64,000 nt of DNA from Paraphysoderma sedebokerense (GCA_025602915.1 JAHLJZ010000006.1:1-64000); one strand, 5' to 3'; positions 23,113 through 37,702 are shown, counted from the stretch's first letter. The notes: generated by a model from the letters alone, not told the origin. Numbers and translations: made by a program.

Positions 23113-26100
23113 ATGGCTTCGTCTTCCGCACCGCCGGATCCGAATCCGCCCTCCACCCGCAGGGCAAACAGACTCCTCAAAAACTACTACGGTCTAGCTG
23201 ACTCCCCCCCAGCTGTCTCTTCAGATGCTAATCCCAACGGCGACAACATCCCAGCTTCTGCATCTCCAACCAAGAAGAAGCCAGATCCTCTAGATATAGG
23301 TTTATTCTCCCTTCTCTCTTTTGTCTGCCCTTCATCTACCTACTAGAAACCCTGATATTCCATCGTTGACAACTTCGTTTTCGGCGTGGCTAACTGCGTT
23401 TTCCCCTTCGTCAAATGCAGATTCCGTCTCTTTTGAAGTCGACAAGCATTTGAAAATTCTCCTCAATGAGAAGCAGCTGCCGGGGTTGCTAAAGAAAGAT
23501 AACTATCTTATTATGGGTAGCTTCAATTCCCTCCGGCCTGCCCAACCGCCCTTGACACCTGATATTGATTTTTATGCCAAACCCATATAGAAATTAAACA
23601 GCTCGATGGGGATATGAAAACCCTAGTATATGAAAATTACAGCAAATTTATCAGTGCGACTGATACTATAAGAAAGGTCATACTGCGATGCTAGACAATC
23701 TTGCGGTATTCTAGTGTTCTAACTTCCAGTCATCTTTTATAGATGAAGTCAAATGTCGAAAACATGGAGAGCGAATTTGAACTTCTCTCCCGAAAAATTT
23801 CTACAATCACAGAGCAAGCATCCAATGTCAATTCATTCTTATCGGAGCGAAGACAGAAGATTCATCAATTGAGCGGAGTTTCTAACGTATTGCAAAAGGC
23901 AAGTCAGATCGTAGCATCGTCCTTCCGGCGATGATTTCGCTAATGTTGATTTTCAACAGCTTCAATTCATTTTCGAGCTTCCCAAGCGACTCAACCAGTG
24001 TATCCAGCAAAATTCTTATGCCCAAGCTGTGAAATATTATTCGTCGACTTCCAAACTTCTCGCCCACTACAGAAATTCGAGTATTTTTAACAACATTGAA
24101 CGCGACTGTAATGTGATCATGGAGAAACTGCAACTGAAGGTGAAGACGAAGCTAAAATCTTCACTGGTCATTATCTCTCATATTCTCCATTTGCCCATCA
24201 TCAATTATACGCAATTGACTCACATGGTGCCATCAATGCAGTGCTCTATACCGGAGGTCTCGGAATCGGTCGCATTGCTGATTGGTCTGAACAGAGACCC
24301 GATCCAAGAGCTTTTGTCTACCTATCTTAAGCTGTTAGTACTTTTCAAATCTATCAGTTTTGCTATTCTTTGCTAAATGTTTAGACGCCAGACAATCCGA
24401 ACTCCTTATCAAAAACAAAGCTGCTTGTCTGGACGCTCTAAGAAAATGGGAATCTCAGTCTATACCACCCCCTCCTCCTCTTCCTATGTCTCCAGCGTCG
24501 TCAAATTCACTCTCATCTTTACCTTTTCCATCTCCAAACCCCACTTCAACGGCGAAAAAACGCAAAGAATCTGTCTTACCCGCATACGTTCGCGAAAAGC
24601 GTCCACCAACCTTGGTGGAGAAGCTGGAATTTGTGAATCGCACATTTCTTCGCGATTTCATCAATGTCGTCGAGTCTTTCGAAATTCATTTTATGGGCAT
24701 CACGTCGCCACGTACAGACGGCACACACCATGCATTTACTGCCCGGCTCACGGAAGAGGTAAAAGAGTTGCGAGACTTATGACCTTGTTGAAACTCAACT
24801 GACCCTGAATATTCGATTAGCAATCCGCATCAGCAATGATTGCCTTCCATCAACTGATCGATACGGTCTCCAGCCAGTACACTGAAATTTTAACACAATT
24901 TCTCTCCACACCGCCTGATATTCTGTCGATCAAAGTTACCCCCTTCCTCGAGATGTTAGACGTATTACACGAAGAAATAAAACAATATCCAGTTTTAGAT
25001 AAATATGGAGTCTCTGAACTGCTGAAGCATTTGACGAAGTCTTGGATAGAAAACGTGATCAAAAAATGTTTCACTACTGTGGAGAGCAGTGTGATATGTA
25101 TGTGTCGTCTTTCTTATCTGTATCTATGTCCGACCTTGGGTGGTCTGATGACAAATCTTTGATTGATTTCTTTAATATTGCAGCCGGATTAAAATTGACT
25201 TTCCAATTGAAAAAAGAAACTACTAAACCGAATCTGAAATCATTTTTGCAAGATTTACAAGTGCAAACATCAGATTCACTCATTCAGAAGTGTTTACCAG
25301 TGCTGGAGGTTGTAATTTCTATGTCTATCGGGCTTCAACTTGTGCATTCAACTAACTCTAACGTCTAGAGTGTCGCAAAGTCACAGGCTAAATTCCTACA
25401 GAACAATATCGCCACGTATATGGACTTATTTAAGCAAGAACTGAGCTCCTTCTGGACGAGTTTAGTTAACTCTATGACGGTAATTTTATTGTATTGAGGT
25501 TTAAGAACTCTGGTTGCTAATACGATTGCACAGGCTGTCGCATCTTTCAAAGGCGAATTTGCTAATCAATATACTCCGACCCTTATCCTTGCCATGTCTC
25601 GACTGTTGGTGGACATTCAGGTCAATACCTTGGATCGAATCTATGGAGCTTTCAGCGAGGCTTTACAATTCGAAACATCCAAATCCCCAAAATCCCCAGT
25701 CGGCTCCGTCACATCGGTTGAAATAAATGGAAAAACAATAAATGAAGATGCAAGAAACACAATCGACTTTTTAAAGTCATCCGCTGAAAAATTGCTGGCC
25801 AGATTTGTCGAGGTAGTAGGTTGGGATTTGTCGTCGTCTATCAGATTAGAATACGATTGTGGGATAAACGGAAGTAAATGGTTGAGTAAAGAAGCGGTTA
25901 CGGCAACATCTGCTGTTTGGGTGAATGTATTAAGTCAAATCAAAGACATTGATCAAGACGTAGCAGTTTTGTATGAAGATGTTCAAGAAGAGGTAAAAGA
26001 TAAACCTGGTAGGTCAACCATTGTTCATCTTATGTAGTTCTATTTCAACTGCCATTGAGCCCTAACCTTTAAATTTCAACAGAAACCGGTCACCGTGGTC

Positions 26101-26749
26101 GCCGAGGTCATGCGCATCGATACTCAGGTTCCACAGGCTCTATGGCTAGCTATGGTGGTCACTCTCGGTTCGCCTCCACGGCCAACGCTTCCATTTCTAC
26201 TCATCCATCTCGTGCTGCCCGAATGTCAACAATGGAAGTTCCCAATCGTATATTCACCAATATCGACAAACTATTCTCCGAGAAAGTAGAGTTTTTTGGA
26301 AAGGTCGAGTTTAGCAGGAAAGGAATCTTACTGGCGATTATGAGAATTGTCGTCAAGTCGTGGATTGAAGTGACTAGGAATTCTACATTCGGTAAACTTG
26401 GATTCCAACAAGTTCAATTGGACGTAGAATGGTTAAAGTTTCAGTTAAAATACTTGTATGGCGAGAAGAGGTTTGTTGCTCGCCCTTTGAACGATTCACT
26501 GGCGTTACCTAATTAAGTCTGTTTCCACCTTTTAGTCAAATCAACACAATGTTAGACGAAGTCACTACAAGTTGCTACCGTCGTTGCATTGAGCCCGTTT
26601 TCATGGATCGTCCTGTAAGTTCATTCGTGCACTCTCGTTGGTCTTGTTTTACTAAACATTAACATTTTGAATTTCAGACTGTCGAACGGCTAGCAGGAAT
26701 AGCTCAAAACGTAACAGAAACGACGGAGAATGAACAACCGAATCCGTAG
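23113..26749 (+). CDS. VPS51: VPS51, subunit of the GARP/EARP tethering complexes
   Basis: VPS51 links GARP (retrograde endosome-to-Golgi traffic) and EARP (recycling) to SNAREs. The N-terminal part has the family hallmark [13 protein letters not shown] followed by DPLDI. Splicing exon 1 to an exon beginning near 23420 gives [16 protein letters not shown], and the next join gives [17 protein letters not shown] and [12 protein letters not shown], the conserved coiled-coil start of VPS51. Further exons give [11 protein letters not shown] and a helical-rod body. A low-complexity Ser/Pro segment sits at about 24460-24540. The C-terminus ([18 protein letters not shown], then [16 protein letters not shown]) matches the end of animal VPS51. 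Stop is at 26747-26749. It has about ten short introns and an estimated length of 900-950 residues. It is convergent with HIR3, with 314 bp between the stops. Confidence 0.9.
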
Positions 26750-27063
26750 ACCATGTATGAGGGAACAGCATCATTGTAAATTTATAATTTAATATCTATT
26801 GCAACCTGAAACTTAAAGAAGGGCGACCTATCGCAGTTCGCTGAGTACCAATGATTTTGATGTCACGATAGTTTAGTCAGAAGTCATTTAATCCCACCGC
26901 TTTCGTGAATTACACATGAAATCAACAAGAATTATAATACAAACAATACAACCTTCCCTCCATTCTATACAAATAAGATAATAGTCTCCACAGATTAAAA
27001 AAAGCAAAAAAGCATTTGGCGCTAATCAACTAAACTATGTCGCCCTTCTCATCATCTTTTGTT
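26750..27063. other. Convergent 3' spacer between VPS51 and HIR3
   Basis: AT-rich spacer of 314 bp between two stop codons facing each other. It contains short A runs on both strands and no open frame of note. It presumably carries the polyadenylation signals of both genes. Confidence 0.6.
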
Positions 27064-30000
27064 TCAGTTTAAGTCTGTCGACTGCGCCGGGATTTGAACT
27101 TCAGTAGGCACAGATAACTCAGCATCACCACCCGTTTCACTTATTTCAATATTCCCCGTCCCTTCTACCACATTTTGTTCGTCATTCTCATCATTTTTCT
27201 CTACGTCTTTGCCTTCATCTACCGCCAACTGTTGTTCCAAACTATTCCTATTTTCATTCTCTCCCACCTCTTCTTTATCTCCAAGTTTACCATTCCCTGC
27301 GTCACCATCATTGACTACACCTTCATTTGTTTCCGATGATCCATTCTCTTGACCTTTTTTCAATTGTGCAGTTCTTCCTTTTCTTTTCTTCGAATCATCC
27401 GTCGTTGGTGGTTTATACGATTTCCATATCAATTTTACTTCATCCATTATCATTGATGCCGTAACTTTACTAGACTTCATAGCCTCGATTTTTTCCAATT
27501 CGCTAAAAACTTGTTGTAAAGAATTTGATAAAATTTTGGTAGAACCGGACCGAAGGTTGTTTAAATCGTTTTTCAGTTCTGAAGATGTCAGTCGATAAAA
27601 TATGCTACAATAGCAGGTTACAATGACTTGATCGATTGCTTCGTCGGGTGAATATCCTCCATTGATTTGTTTGAGTTCTTGTAATCGGAATAAAGAGTCA
27701 ACGTCTTTTAATTCGGAGGTGTTGTCCGCATCGGAGGGCATTATTTGAGACTTGATTTTTCGAGCGTGTTGTTCAAAAATATCAAGGGGAAGGGAGTCAA
27801 CTATCGGAATTTCTGGCTTTGTGATGGGTTTTTCGAGGATCTGGATATTCAATAACAACGGGAGTGAGTTAATACATGCAATTAATGGATAGGCATCTAA
27901 TCAGTAAGCCCAAACGATACCCTGAGGTAAGCAGAAACAGCCGTATTCCAAACATTTTGATGGCCAATCATGGCATCGTCGGATTTGCGTAACTTCTTGC
28001 AAAGTAATCGCAACAACTCATGGTCACTCGTCAACTCGGCCAACTCTATCAGAAAAGTCGTATATAAATTCGAGTAAAGGAAATGACCGCCGGGCCTAAA
28101 CATTTGAACAGTATCAATAAGCGTGTTTCTTTCACTCAAAAAATAATAATTACACTGACTTTTCATATTCTGTCTTGTAAAAATAATTGTACCCTTTTGA
28201 GCCTTGTTGCCACCTAATCAATTGTTTCATTTCTTCCTTCGCTTTCTCGGGTTCATTCAATACATCAAGGTACAGTCTTGCGGTCTAAATAATGGTCAAT
28301 ATTAGCGAATGTGCAGAATGGCGAATATGGAGACATGACAAAATACCCTATAAATCAATCGATGATGCCATGAAGCTTTATCTTGATCCCGAAACCTTTG
28401 AATATGTTTCATAACTTCGTCCCATATTTGCTCGGCATCATTTCCATTGTCCTGTACGACTGCAGATTCTTCATCAGCCGACCCGATAAGACTAAGAAAA
28501 TCTTTTACATCTTTGACCTAACAACCAGCGTTACCACGGTTAATATTTGGATCTCGCAGATAGAGATTTGGAAAAAACTTACCGTGATTCTAGAATCAAG
28601 AAAGTATTTGCATATAGATGCAATAAACTTGTAATGGGCGTTTAACAATCGCTCAACACTAGGTTTACAATGTGATCGGTCTGGAACTAATTTCATAGCT
28701 TCATAATACAACGCAATGACCACCTGGAGATAAGCAGATAATAAGTAAATATCAATTCACAAACATCTCAACTAAACAGAATTTTAGCATACCTTCGGCG
28801 GCAATTCGCCTCTTTTCTGGGCAAACTTTCCCATCATGTACGGATACAACCAATTCTCTTTGTCCAAAGCCCTGGCCTTACGGAACAATAAAAATCCAAA
28901 ATCGTACGATAACTCACGAGCATGTAAAAACCCGGGATCGCTATCCCATTCTTCATCAAATATGGACAACGAAGACATCGCAGCTTGGTAAGTTGATCGA
29001 TCGAGTTTCACTGAATTCCAGTCAAGATTGATGTCCGGATTCACATTTTCTTGATCTATATCCATTGAGTCGACAGGTTTATTATTAGACTTCTCATTTC
29101 GAGTCGATTGCGAGTTCGAAAGAATAGTGGAAGAGATAGCCGAAATTGGTAGTGTTTGGGGTTTCCAAGCCAAGCCATACATTGGTGAACAAAACATGCT
29201 ATAAATAAGCTGGCCGAATTCGGAGTAAAATGAAGCCAGCTCTGTCGTTTCAAAACGACTAAGTATTTTGTCGTACTTCGACAGAAGAATTCGGTAGGAT
29301 TGATAGTAACAGAGATATGCTCGCTAGAATAATAAAAGATGAGGTCAGTATCAAGCAAGAGCGCATCCACTAATGTCCAACTCACTCGCTGTAAATTAGC
29401 AATGATTTCTTTATTAGATGTTATCCCAGAGAATGAGAGTATAAGGTAGGCATTGAATGCGTAACTCAGGCCTAATTGCCACCAACCCTCAAAAGATTTC
29501 GGATTATAATATATATTTTCCTAGAGAGAACTGTCAATTTAATGCTACAGTCCTGTGTAGAATAAATGGGTTCAGTTTCCAATGTCAACGAACCTCGAAT
29601 TTTTCAATGATTAATTCAATCTCATCTTTCATCTTGGAGGCGTTTTGAGATGTCGGTGTTTTGAATTTGCTTTTGAACGGTATCAATAAATTTCGAGCCT
29701 GAACATAATGTATTCGAAAATGTATCTCTACATATACAAGGAAAATAAGTACATATAATGTATTATTAGATCGCTAGTAAATTTAGAGAACAAACCATTA
29801 ATTTCATTCCTAGAAGCCATCGTTGGAGAATCTGCTGGGAACACTGCATCCAGAAGATCTGATAACCGTGTATCCAAATAGCGTCGTACCAAGGAGGTGA
29901 TCGTAGCCAAGTACGCTGTTATAAGGAATATCAGTGAATAAGAGGCGAAATCAAAAGGTCATACTCGATTTAAATAACAAATACAAACCATTGCCTAATG

Positions 30001-33000
30001 GAGGTTCGCCCAGCCGATTTTTAATATCATCCAGACGTTCTTTCAGATCGGTTTTGAGAGCTTGATTTTTTGATAATTTATCTTCTGCAAACGCGGCTAT
30101 CAATGCAAACATATCTGAAGCGACGTCCAGAGTGAATGGCGCCCGCTTAGTGGAATGATCATGCGGGACAGCGCAATCCAACTAACACAAAAAATTGATA
30201 ATAGATTAGTTATTTGCCAGTGTTACGGAGCGAAGGGAGAGACAGTACCGTTATGTCAACTCTATAAAGACAATGATAACATTGAACTAATTCTGATGTT
30301 ACAACGTAGGCCGGGTTCGGTTTCAGTCTCGACTTTAACAATGCTTTCAACTCTTTCACTATTCGTTTCACCAGCACTCCATCCAATTCCATACACAGCT
30401 TCCTTGCACCAAGAACCTCGTGGCCAATAATAAGAAGTTGGATTGGATGGCACCAGGCATCTTCAATTACCGAAGGAGAAGCTGTAGGACTGGATTGGGT
30501 AGGCGTTGCTGTAGATGAAATAGGAGGTGAGTTGAACGATGCCATATTGCTACGGTTGAAATCAGAGGTGGCGCAGAGGTTGACTATGGGAATGTGCGAT
30601 ATGGAATTGTACAAATGAATGTAAACCAAGATGTGAAAGCTTTGAATAAAGCGGTTCGTCGTATTCAGGAGACCGGACAATGCCAAAGCGTCGCTTCGAG
30701 AAATCAAATGAAGTGACAAAGCGAGGAGGGATGTTAGGTTGCAATTAAATATTCTAAATTCTTCGACAGGCAACGTAATATGGAGTGATTTAATATATGG
30801 ATGTGTGAGGTAAGTTTGAAATCGATGCAAACATGACGTGACCTTACAAAGTCGGAATAACATTAGATTCATTTATCTTCGCACACGCGACTAAATGGAA
30901 GAAACGTACAGCATTCAAAAGCTCTAATGTCGTCAAATCAAATCCATTGCCTAGATTAGGATCGAAAAGCCCTAAAGCCAACATATCCAACATCCTCGCC
31001 AACGTTATCGAAGCCAGTTTCCACTCGTTTTGCATTTCATAGCTCTGATAATAGACATTATGTTACTTCTCGTATCTCATAGCCTTGGATTAAGGATGTA
31101 TTACCTTCACTAGGATCTCTGATAGCTCAAGTCTACGTCTTGTTGATCCAAATGTAAATTCCTTTCCATCGGTGAAGCGGCCAAACAATTCCTCCAAAGT
31201 CTGGACGACCTTGTCATAATTTCCATCTTCATACCATGAATCAATGTGCGCCAAAATTCTAGTTTGATTCAATGACTGAAGTTCTTTCTCGATTACTTTT
31301 TGATTTATAGTTCTCGAAAAGGCAGGAAAACTGACCACCCATGTGTTAACGATATGAATCATGAAGGAGAAACGTCATATTACGTACCAGTTTGGTAGGA
31401 CAATTTCAAGCGCCATTTCTGATTTGGCGGATAGCAGAGACATAAAACTCAAACAAGCCGCGCATTCTCGCTCTCCGAAGTCGTAATTCTCATTCCAAAT
31501 GAAAAATTTTGCGCTCAGGTAGTGGTATCGTATTAATAAAGTTAAGCTTTCACCATAGAGATCAGGATTCCCATCATTTGCCGGCGAATTCACGGAGGCG
31601 TGAGCAGTCTGGAGTTTAGCAGCAGAAATCTCAAGCTCTGATAATATTTGAGATATAACAGCATAAATCTTTATACAGATTCCTGGTGACGACCGTGAGT
31701 GGCCAAAAAAATCATCAGGAGCTGTCGGCAGAACGGACATAAGAAGGCTCGCCAGGAATTCAACAACAGGTAATGATTTCTGAGCAACGAAAACGAGTCA
31801 GCTTGAGATAACAGCCGAAATCAAACAAAATATCTACTTGTAGCCTCTGAGTATGTAGCAATTGCTCTACTGATTCATCAGCAACATTTACATTCGTGTG
31901 CAGTGAAATATCGTTGGATATTAAATATAACAATAATTCTACAAGTGTCGGACGCAACCCACTCGGCCAATGCGTTGTCCATTCCTTAGGTGCGAAGCAT
32001 GCATCAATGTACGAATGAACTCCATCTAGCACGCTGTCAGTCGAAATCGTGGCCAGGTCGAGCACGGCTGACCGTCCTGATTCTACATTTTCCTGCCGCG
32101 CAACAAACTCCAAGATATCTTCTAGCGTTACCGTTTGCGAAATGCCTTCCGGATTAAGTGTAACTCGAGCTTTCCGACCTCTGCGTTTGACCGGTGTCCC
32201 GCTTGCAGTTAAGGCATTACTTTTCTTCAGCTCCTCAAGAAGACGACTGACGATGTCGTCGCATTGAGTCATTATAAGATCGTCTGGTTCGATGTTAGCT
32301 CTGTGGTTGGTTCCTAACGAAAGACCAAACGACATTAATATTCGATTTATGGACTGATAGTTTTCGGACAGGGCGTCTTGGTTAGAGGTGGGTCCAACAT
32401 TGGATGACCTTGTGATCTTTGAACGTCGAGTAAAGCGTTTGGAGGCAGGTTCTTCATCTTCATCTTGTCCTTCTTCGTCAGCATCTAACTCCGCCGCCAA
32501 CGGTTTCACTTCATTTGACTCGGAGATAGATCGTTTCCGTTTCAGAGAAACATCTTCCTGTTCCTGCTCCGGCATACTCTGATTCGGATCCGGTGAACAG
32601 GATTCAGGCTGAGTGGCGGAAGGTACTGCGTCTGAATTCGAGGAATTCGGATCGCCGTACTCAGGTTGTTCAATCTGAAGCGGAATACTCCAGATGGAGA
32701 GTCTATTATTTTCAGTCCGATCTTTTAACAACTGCAGGAAAGCACAGCCAATATCATTTGGCTCAAGCGTTGTCGGGCATAGCGTTATAATAGGGATTTC
32801 ATCGAAATATTGCTTTTTACCAACTTCCATCACCGTATCTGCAGTCTGAGTGGTTTGAGAAGAAATAGACATCTCTCTGTCCGCCATGACGCGAAAGACT
32901 TCATCAGGGGGGAAACCCATATCCATAAGTGACGAATAATGAGCTCCTTGGGCAATATAGGTTTTGAGAAGACGCTCTAGTGCGTATTGATGTTTTTGTA

Positions 33001-33925
33001 TTTGAGGGGATGAACGAATCAAGTGTGGCAGAATATCGTCGTTCGGAAACGTCGCCAATAGAAGCTAAGGAATAAAAAGTAAGTCAGAATGTGAGGTAAT
33101 AAAATTGGCAAATCGAGATACACAAACATCAATTAGCTTTTCTAGGCACATTATACCGCCCACATCCAATTTGGATAACGAGAATCCCTCCTTGTTTTGG
33201 CTGCTGACCTGAATGCCACATTCCAATGATTTTCTTCCAAGCGCCACGTTCCCGATTTCAAGGGCCCTGGTACCCAATTTGTAATAAACCAAGGAATCTG
33301 AAGAATCAATATCGAGGCAGGCTAAATAGTGATTGACTGCTTCGTTCGAATCTGATATATTGCCGAGATTCAGGTGCACATTGTAAACGATATGTGTTTG
33401 GAGATGGGATTGCAATGGCCTCTCCACGGGCTAGAAAAAGCGTAAAACAAGGTTGATACATGTATCAATACACAACAAAATTGAAAAAATTCACCATACA
33501 TCAATATCTACTACATCATTCACAATGTCACTGGTCAGAATAGCACGATAAATATCACCAGCACGGTTCAAATCGCCTTCCTGTTGATATTTCAATCCTT
33601 CTTTGTATTTTTCAAGAGTTTCGGCGATCTATAGTGTATTCGTTATAAGGTTTGAAATATCTCTCGGTGGAAATCGTTGAAATTGCAACACAGAGATGGA
33701 GGATCATACCAACAGCTGCTTTTCGTCGGCCTTTGGGAGGTTTTCTGCCGATTCGACGACCCCTTCTTGGTTGAGAGTGGCGAAATAAATCTAATTTGGA
33801 AAGGTTAAAACATCAGGGCCAGAATAGAGTGAGTGAAGATGCCGATAGCGGGCGAATGCGTTCAGACATACCATATGAATGACATTGGATGCTCGGTTGA
33901 TTGAAAGTGGGTCTGTATCATACAT
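27064..33925 (-). CDS. HIR3: HIR3/CABIN1-type TPR subunit of the HIR histone chaperone complex
   Basis: HIR3 (CABIN1 in animals) is the large scaffold of the HIRA complex, which deposits histone H3.3-H4 independently of replication. Exon 1 (33872-33925) reads MYDTDPLSINRASNVIHM; the next exons carry N-terminal TPR units (NEAVNHYLACLDIDSSDSLV, YKLGTRALEIGNVALGRKSL) that resemble CABIN1 in order and spacing. A basic patch follows (LKRKRSISES ... KRFTRRSK), as in CABIN1. The middle has helical TPR-like segments. Near the C-terminus, ARALDKENWLYPYMMGKFAQ corresponds to the conserved EEWLIHYMLGK region. The final exon is an acidic, low-complexity tail ending at 27064-27066. About 20 short introns; estimated 1,800-1,900 residues. 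It is divergent from GCNA with a 285-bp shared promoter. The HIR3/CABIN1 call rests on TPR layout plus these anchors; other large TPR scaffolds are less likely. Confidence 0.8.
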
Positions 33926-34210
33926 GTATTCTGTAGCGAGAAAATAAGTTTATCGCGCGCACGTGCACAGAGAACAATAAGAATGTATTATCGAAAAACT
34001 GAGATGTCACTATCTCGCAACTGATGTGAATACTGTCGATGCATATTGAATACTGATTCTGTACTATCCATTGTACTATCCATTGTATTTATGCTGGATG
34101 GAGTGAATCCACTCATCTTCACAACATCCATTCCTGATTCCACATCGTACGCGTTCCATTCGGCATCGAGTTCCCTCTCTCGTTACCGCTCTCTTTTGCA
34201 TATATACAGC
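33926..34210. promoter_or_regulatory. Shared promoter region, HIR3 and GCNA
   Basis: 285 bp separate the two divergent start codons. The right end carries a tatata run just before the GCNA ATG at 34211. A 12-bp direct repeat (tgtactatccat twice) lies at 34060-34083. An in-frame ATG at 34091 would lengthen GCNA into this region, so its extent depends on the true start. Confidence 0.45.
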
Positions 34211-37200
34211 ATGCATTCTCCCCGCGCAGCTTCCGACGATACCGTCAAACAACGGCTCTCCTCTCTTCTCTGTGAATTACAAACCATAAGCAATCACGCC
34301 GCCAGTCGGCCTCTCAATCCAGACCCAACATGGACCATTGAACATCTGCTGGACGAGGTATGCCTAAAAAACTAATTGATATAACCCATGCTCCACGTCT
34401 TTTGACATATTACGGCATATTAGCTCGATGTTTCCGTCCAAAACATAAAACAACAATTGAACTTAGAATCGTCGAAACCTGACTCGCCTCCAAATAACAA
34501 ACCTGACCCTTGTCCTGCAGTGCCGGGTCCTGCTACTAGAAATGTTTTAGCGTACCGAGAAAAAGTGATTTCGACGCTTGAACTCTATGATGAGCATTCA
34601 GATGATGACGACTCGCAAGATTTCTCATTAGATGTGAGCAATGACGGTGTGTACACGAAAGACTCACCTCCAAGGAAGGGATGCGAAAATTCAACACCCC
34701 TTGACAATATATTATCCGATTTGAAGATATCGATGGCAAGGGGTAGATATTTTAATATCCCTTAAGCGTATTTATCTAAGAAAAACACTAATAAACATAA
34801 CTTCAGATATTCTATCAGATGTTTCACCGCGACTTGAGCATTCAGAATCTGCGAGCGCTATAAATGCACAGGCCAACACTAACGGTAACCAAATACAATC
34901 AACAGTGGTAGAGGCAATTTATTCTGTACCCGATGACCCGTCATTGGCCGAAGACGACGATGATGTCCAGTTTTACGACGCTTTGGACGACGGCGTCGAG
35001 CATGAGTTGGCCTCCTCAAATCAGACGAATGTCAACCATACTATCTCTCCAGATTCTTCGTTTAGAGCCCCAAAATGGGTGGGGATAACAAACTTATTTG
35101 GTGATAAAGAAATGTCGCCAATCCCTTCACAAACTGCTTTCGCTGATCCCCACGAACATGCTAATTTGGACACGTCCCAGAATGAATTAAAACATGTAGA
35201 CTCCGCTGCTACAGCATTTTGCGAAAATACTTCTAAAGAGATGGCGGAAGAAACCGACGCAAACGTGGCTTTATTGGTGAATGAGGATGAATCGATGCCG
35301 CAAGAAAATGAAAAGCGGGGACAGCTTGATCAAACTTCCCATTCATTTGAATTGGATAGTACAGTCACTGCTGCCGCTTCAAAGATCTCCTTTAATAATG
35401 TGGGTGACGTTGCATACGAACCTGATTCGTCAATTTCAATCAACCACCACAGTGATGGAAATGTGGAAGAGTCGCCTTCTTTTGTAGCATCCAAGAAACC
35501 GAAAAGTAAGAGAAGAATAATCGATATCTCCAGTGATGAAGAAGACGAATTAAAAGTGCCGTCGGCACCGGCAGATTGCTGTCCGCAAGTGCATCACCTC
35601 GGCTCCGACACCAACACGCCGTGCAAAGAAAGTTCAGCTCATTCCAATCAAATTTACCCGCTAGCAGTGATTCCTTCAACCCCTCCCGCGACAGAAACTG
35701 TTCAACAGGAAGAGCCATTTTTTACTCCTGCAGGATCCTTCTCTCCATTCAAAGCAGCGACGAAAAAGAAAGTAGCGGTCGTGATTCGTCGGCAGTCTTC
35801 GCTTCGACATGAAATTACATCCGCCATCAAGTCTGGAGACTTGTTTGACTTCCTTCATTCCAATACATACGCATCGCGGGCTGTTGAGAATTCCTCTGTG
35901 CAAGTGGGCGCGACAGTTACGAAATCAGTGGCCACGCAAAAATCTACAACTACAGTCTCTGGAAGTAAAACAGATGGAACTCTGCAACGACAGGTTTATA
36001 GGGGTAATGATGAAAGTGACGAAGACGAGCCTGTGATTCGCCGAACACCGTTGAAACCGAGGAGAAGAATTATCGAAGATCTTGATGATAATGAGGATGA
36101 AGACGTCGAGGCTTCACAAGGCAAACCTTTGGACGATACCTTGATTGACGCATTCAATAGGAGCAGTATTAACACACAACGGAAAGAGAAAGAATTTGAA
36201 GACGAAGAATCGCCATTCAATCCCGGTGTTATTGTCTTGTGAGTATTACCAATATTAATTTGATTAATCAATTAAGAGCTCTGATTCATCGATTAATGAT
36301 GTACAGTGATGGTGGACGCAAAAAACCTGCCGCAATAACGTCCAAGAATCCAAGAGATCCGTACCATTTTTCTGCTGACGAGAGTTCCGCTTCTTCAGTA
36401 CCACGTTCCAAATCACTGCTTTCTGAAGGTATGACACAAACTTGGCAAACTGCGAGAAAGGTGTCTAAATTCGACCTGTTGATATTTGATATTTTTTTAG
36501 TCTTCTCCACGCCACCAACAAAGGTAGCGACTCCGACAAAATACTTTACCCCTTCGCAAACATCTTCACCGCAAGTATCCAAAGCTAAACGTGAATTCAT
36601 TCGAAACCGCGAAACAATCACATTACAGTTATATAAAGAATACAATGAGAGAATTTTCAAGAACCAATTGCCGGAGAAACTGGATATTATTTGGAGCGCT
36701 AAGCTGAATACAACAGCGGGACGAACTTACACTAGAAGGTTTGCTTTCAGATCATGGTATATATTGTTCCAACTGATTCGCCTAACTTGTATGACTTTGT
36801 GCATAGGGTTAAACGGGGTAACGGTGAGTGGAGTTACAGCGCTAGCGTGGAGTTGTCCACCAAAGTTCTTGACGAGATAGGTAGATATCATAATTCTCAT
36901 TTCGTTAGGATTGTATTTTGACTTCTTTACTTTTTGTGATCATTACTCATAGATAAACTTCGAAACACATTCATACATGAGTTATGTCACGTTGCGGCTT
37001 GGTTGATTGACAAAGTCAACAAACCACCACACGGATCTGAGTTCAACAAATGGTAAGTTCAGTTTTATCACTACTTATAAGAACTACTATTTCCATTTAA
37101 CTTTGGTTTCAAAGGGGTAAAATTGCCATGTCCGAGTACCCCGATATCACCGTATCAACATGTCACTCTTACGATATCGATTATAAATACAAATACACCT

Positions 37201-37702
37201 GTACCAACGAAAACTGTGGACACGTTTACGGTCGACATTCGAAGAGTATTGACATCACCAAAAAATGTTGCGGGTATTGTGGGTCTAAATTGATGTTACC
37301 GGAGAAACTGAAAAAAGATGGAACACCGTATAAAAATAAAGGGTTGAATTTGTTTCAAACTTTTTTGAAGGTTTGTTAGTAGTCTTAGGTTTCAAATTAG
37401 ATAACAAACCTCTACAGCTCGCTGGTCAATTGAACGGCCCTGACGTTTGATTTCACGTATAGGAAAATCTCAAATCATATAAGCAGAAGTACCCCGACAA
37501 ATCTCATCAAGAAGTGATGAGTATCGTTTCTCAAGAATACAAAAAAGTCAAAACGAATCAACATGAACAAAAACCTAAAATGCAATCCGTACTTGATAGT
37601 TCAACTATCACGAATACTACCACTACCACGGTTACGGAGACAAGTACGATGAAATTTCATAGTGAGTTGGGGTGGTCTTTGGATGAACCGATTATATTGT
37701 AG
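34211..37702 (+). CDS. GCNA: GCNA/ACRC-type SprT-like metalloprotease
   Basis: GCNA proteases act on DNA-protein crosslinks and SUMOylated targets and guard genome stability. The N-terminal two thirds are acidic and disordered (EDDDDVQFYDALDDG; many Asp/Glu/Ser runs). RRIIDISSDEEDEL (about 35512-35556) is a textbook SUMO-interacting motif. The C-terminal SprT domain begins ETITLQLYKEYNERIF, then TTAGRTYTRR. Splicing across short introns gives the zinc motif HELCH (36976-36990), PPHGSEFNKWG, and a zinc ribbon with CTNENCGHVYGRHSKS and CCGYCGS. A last exon (ENLKSYKQKYPDKSHQEVMS) looks HMG-box-like, as in some GCNA homologues. Estimated length is about 970 residues with eight introns. The key HxxxH pair and ribbon cysteines are intact. 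SPRTN is less likely: it has a different extended zinc motif neighbourhood and lacks this acidic N-terminus and CGYCGS ribbon. Confidence 0.9.
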
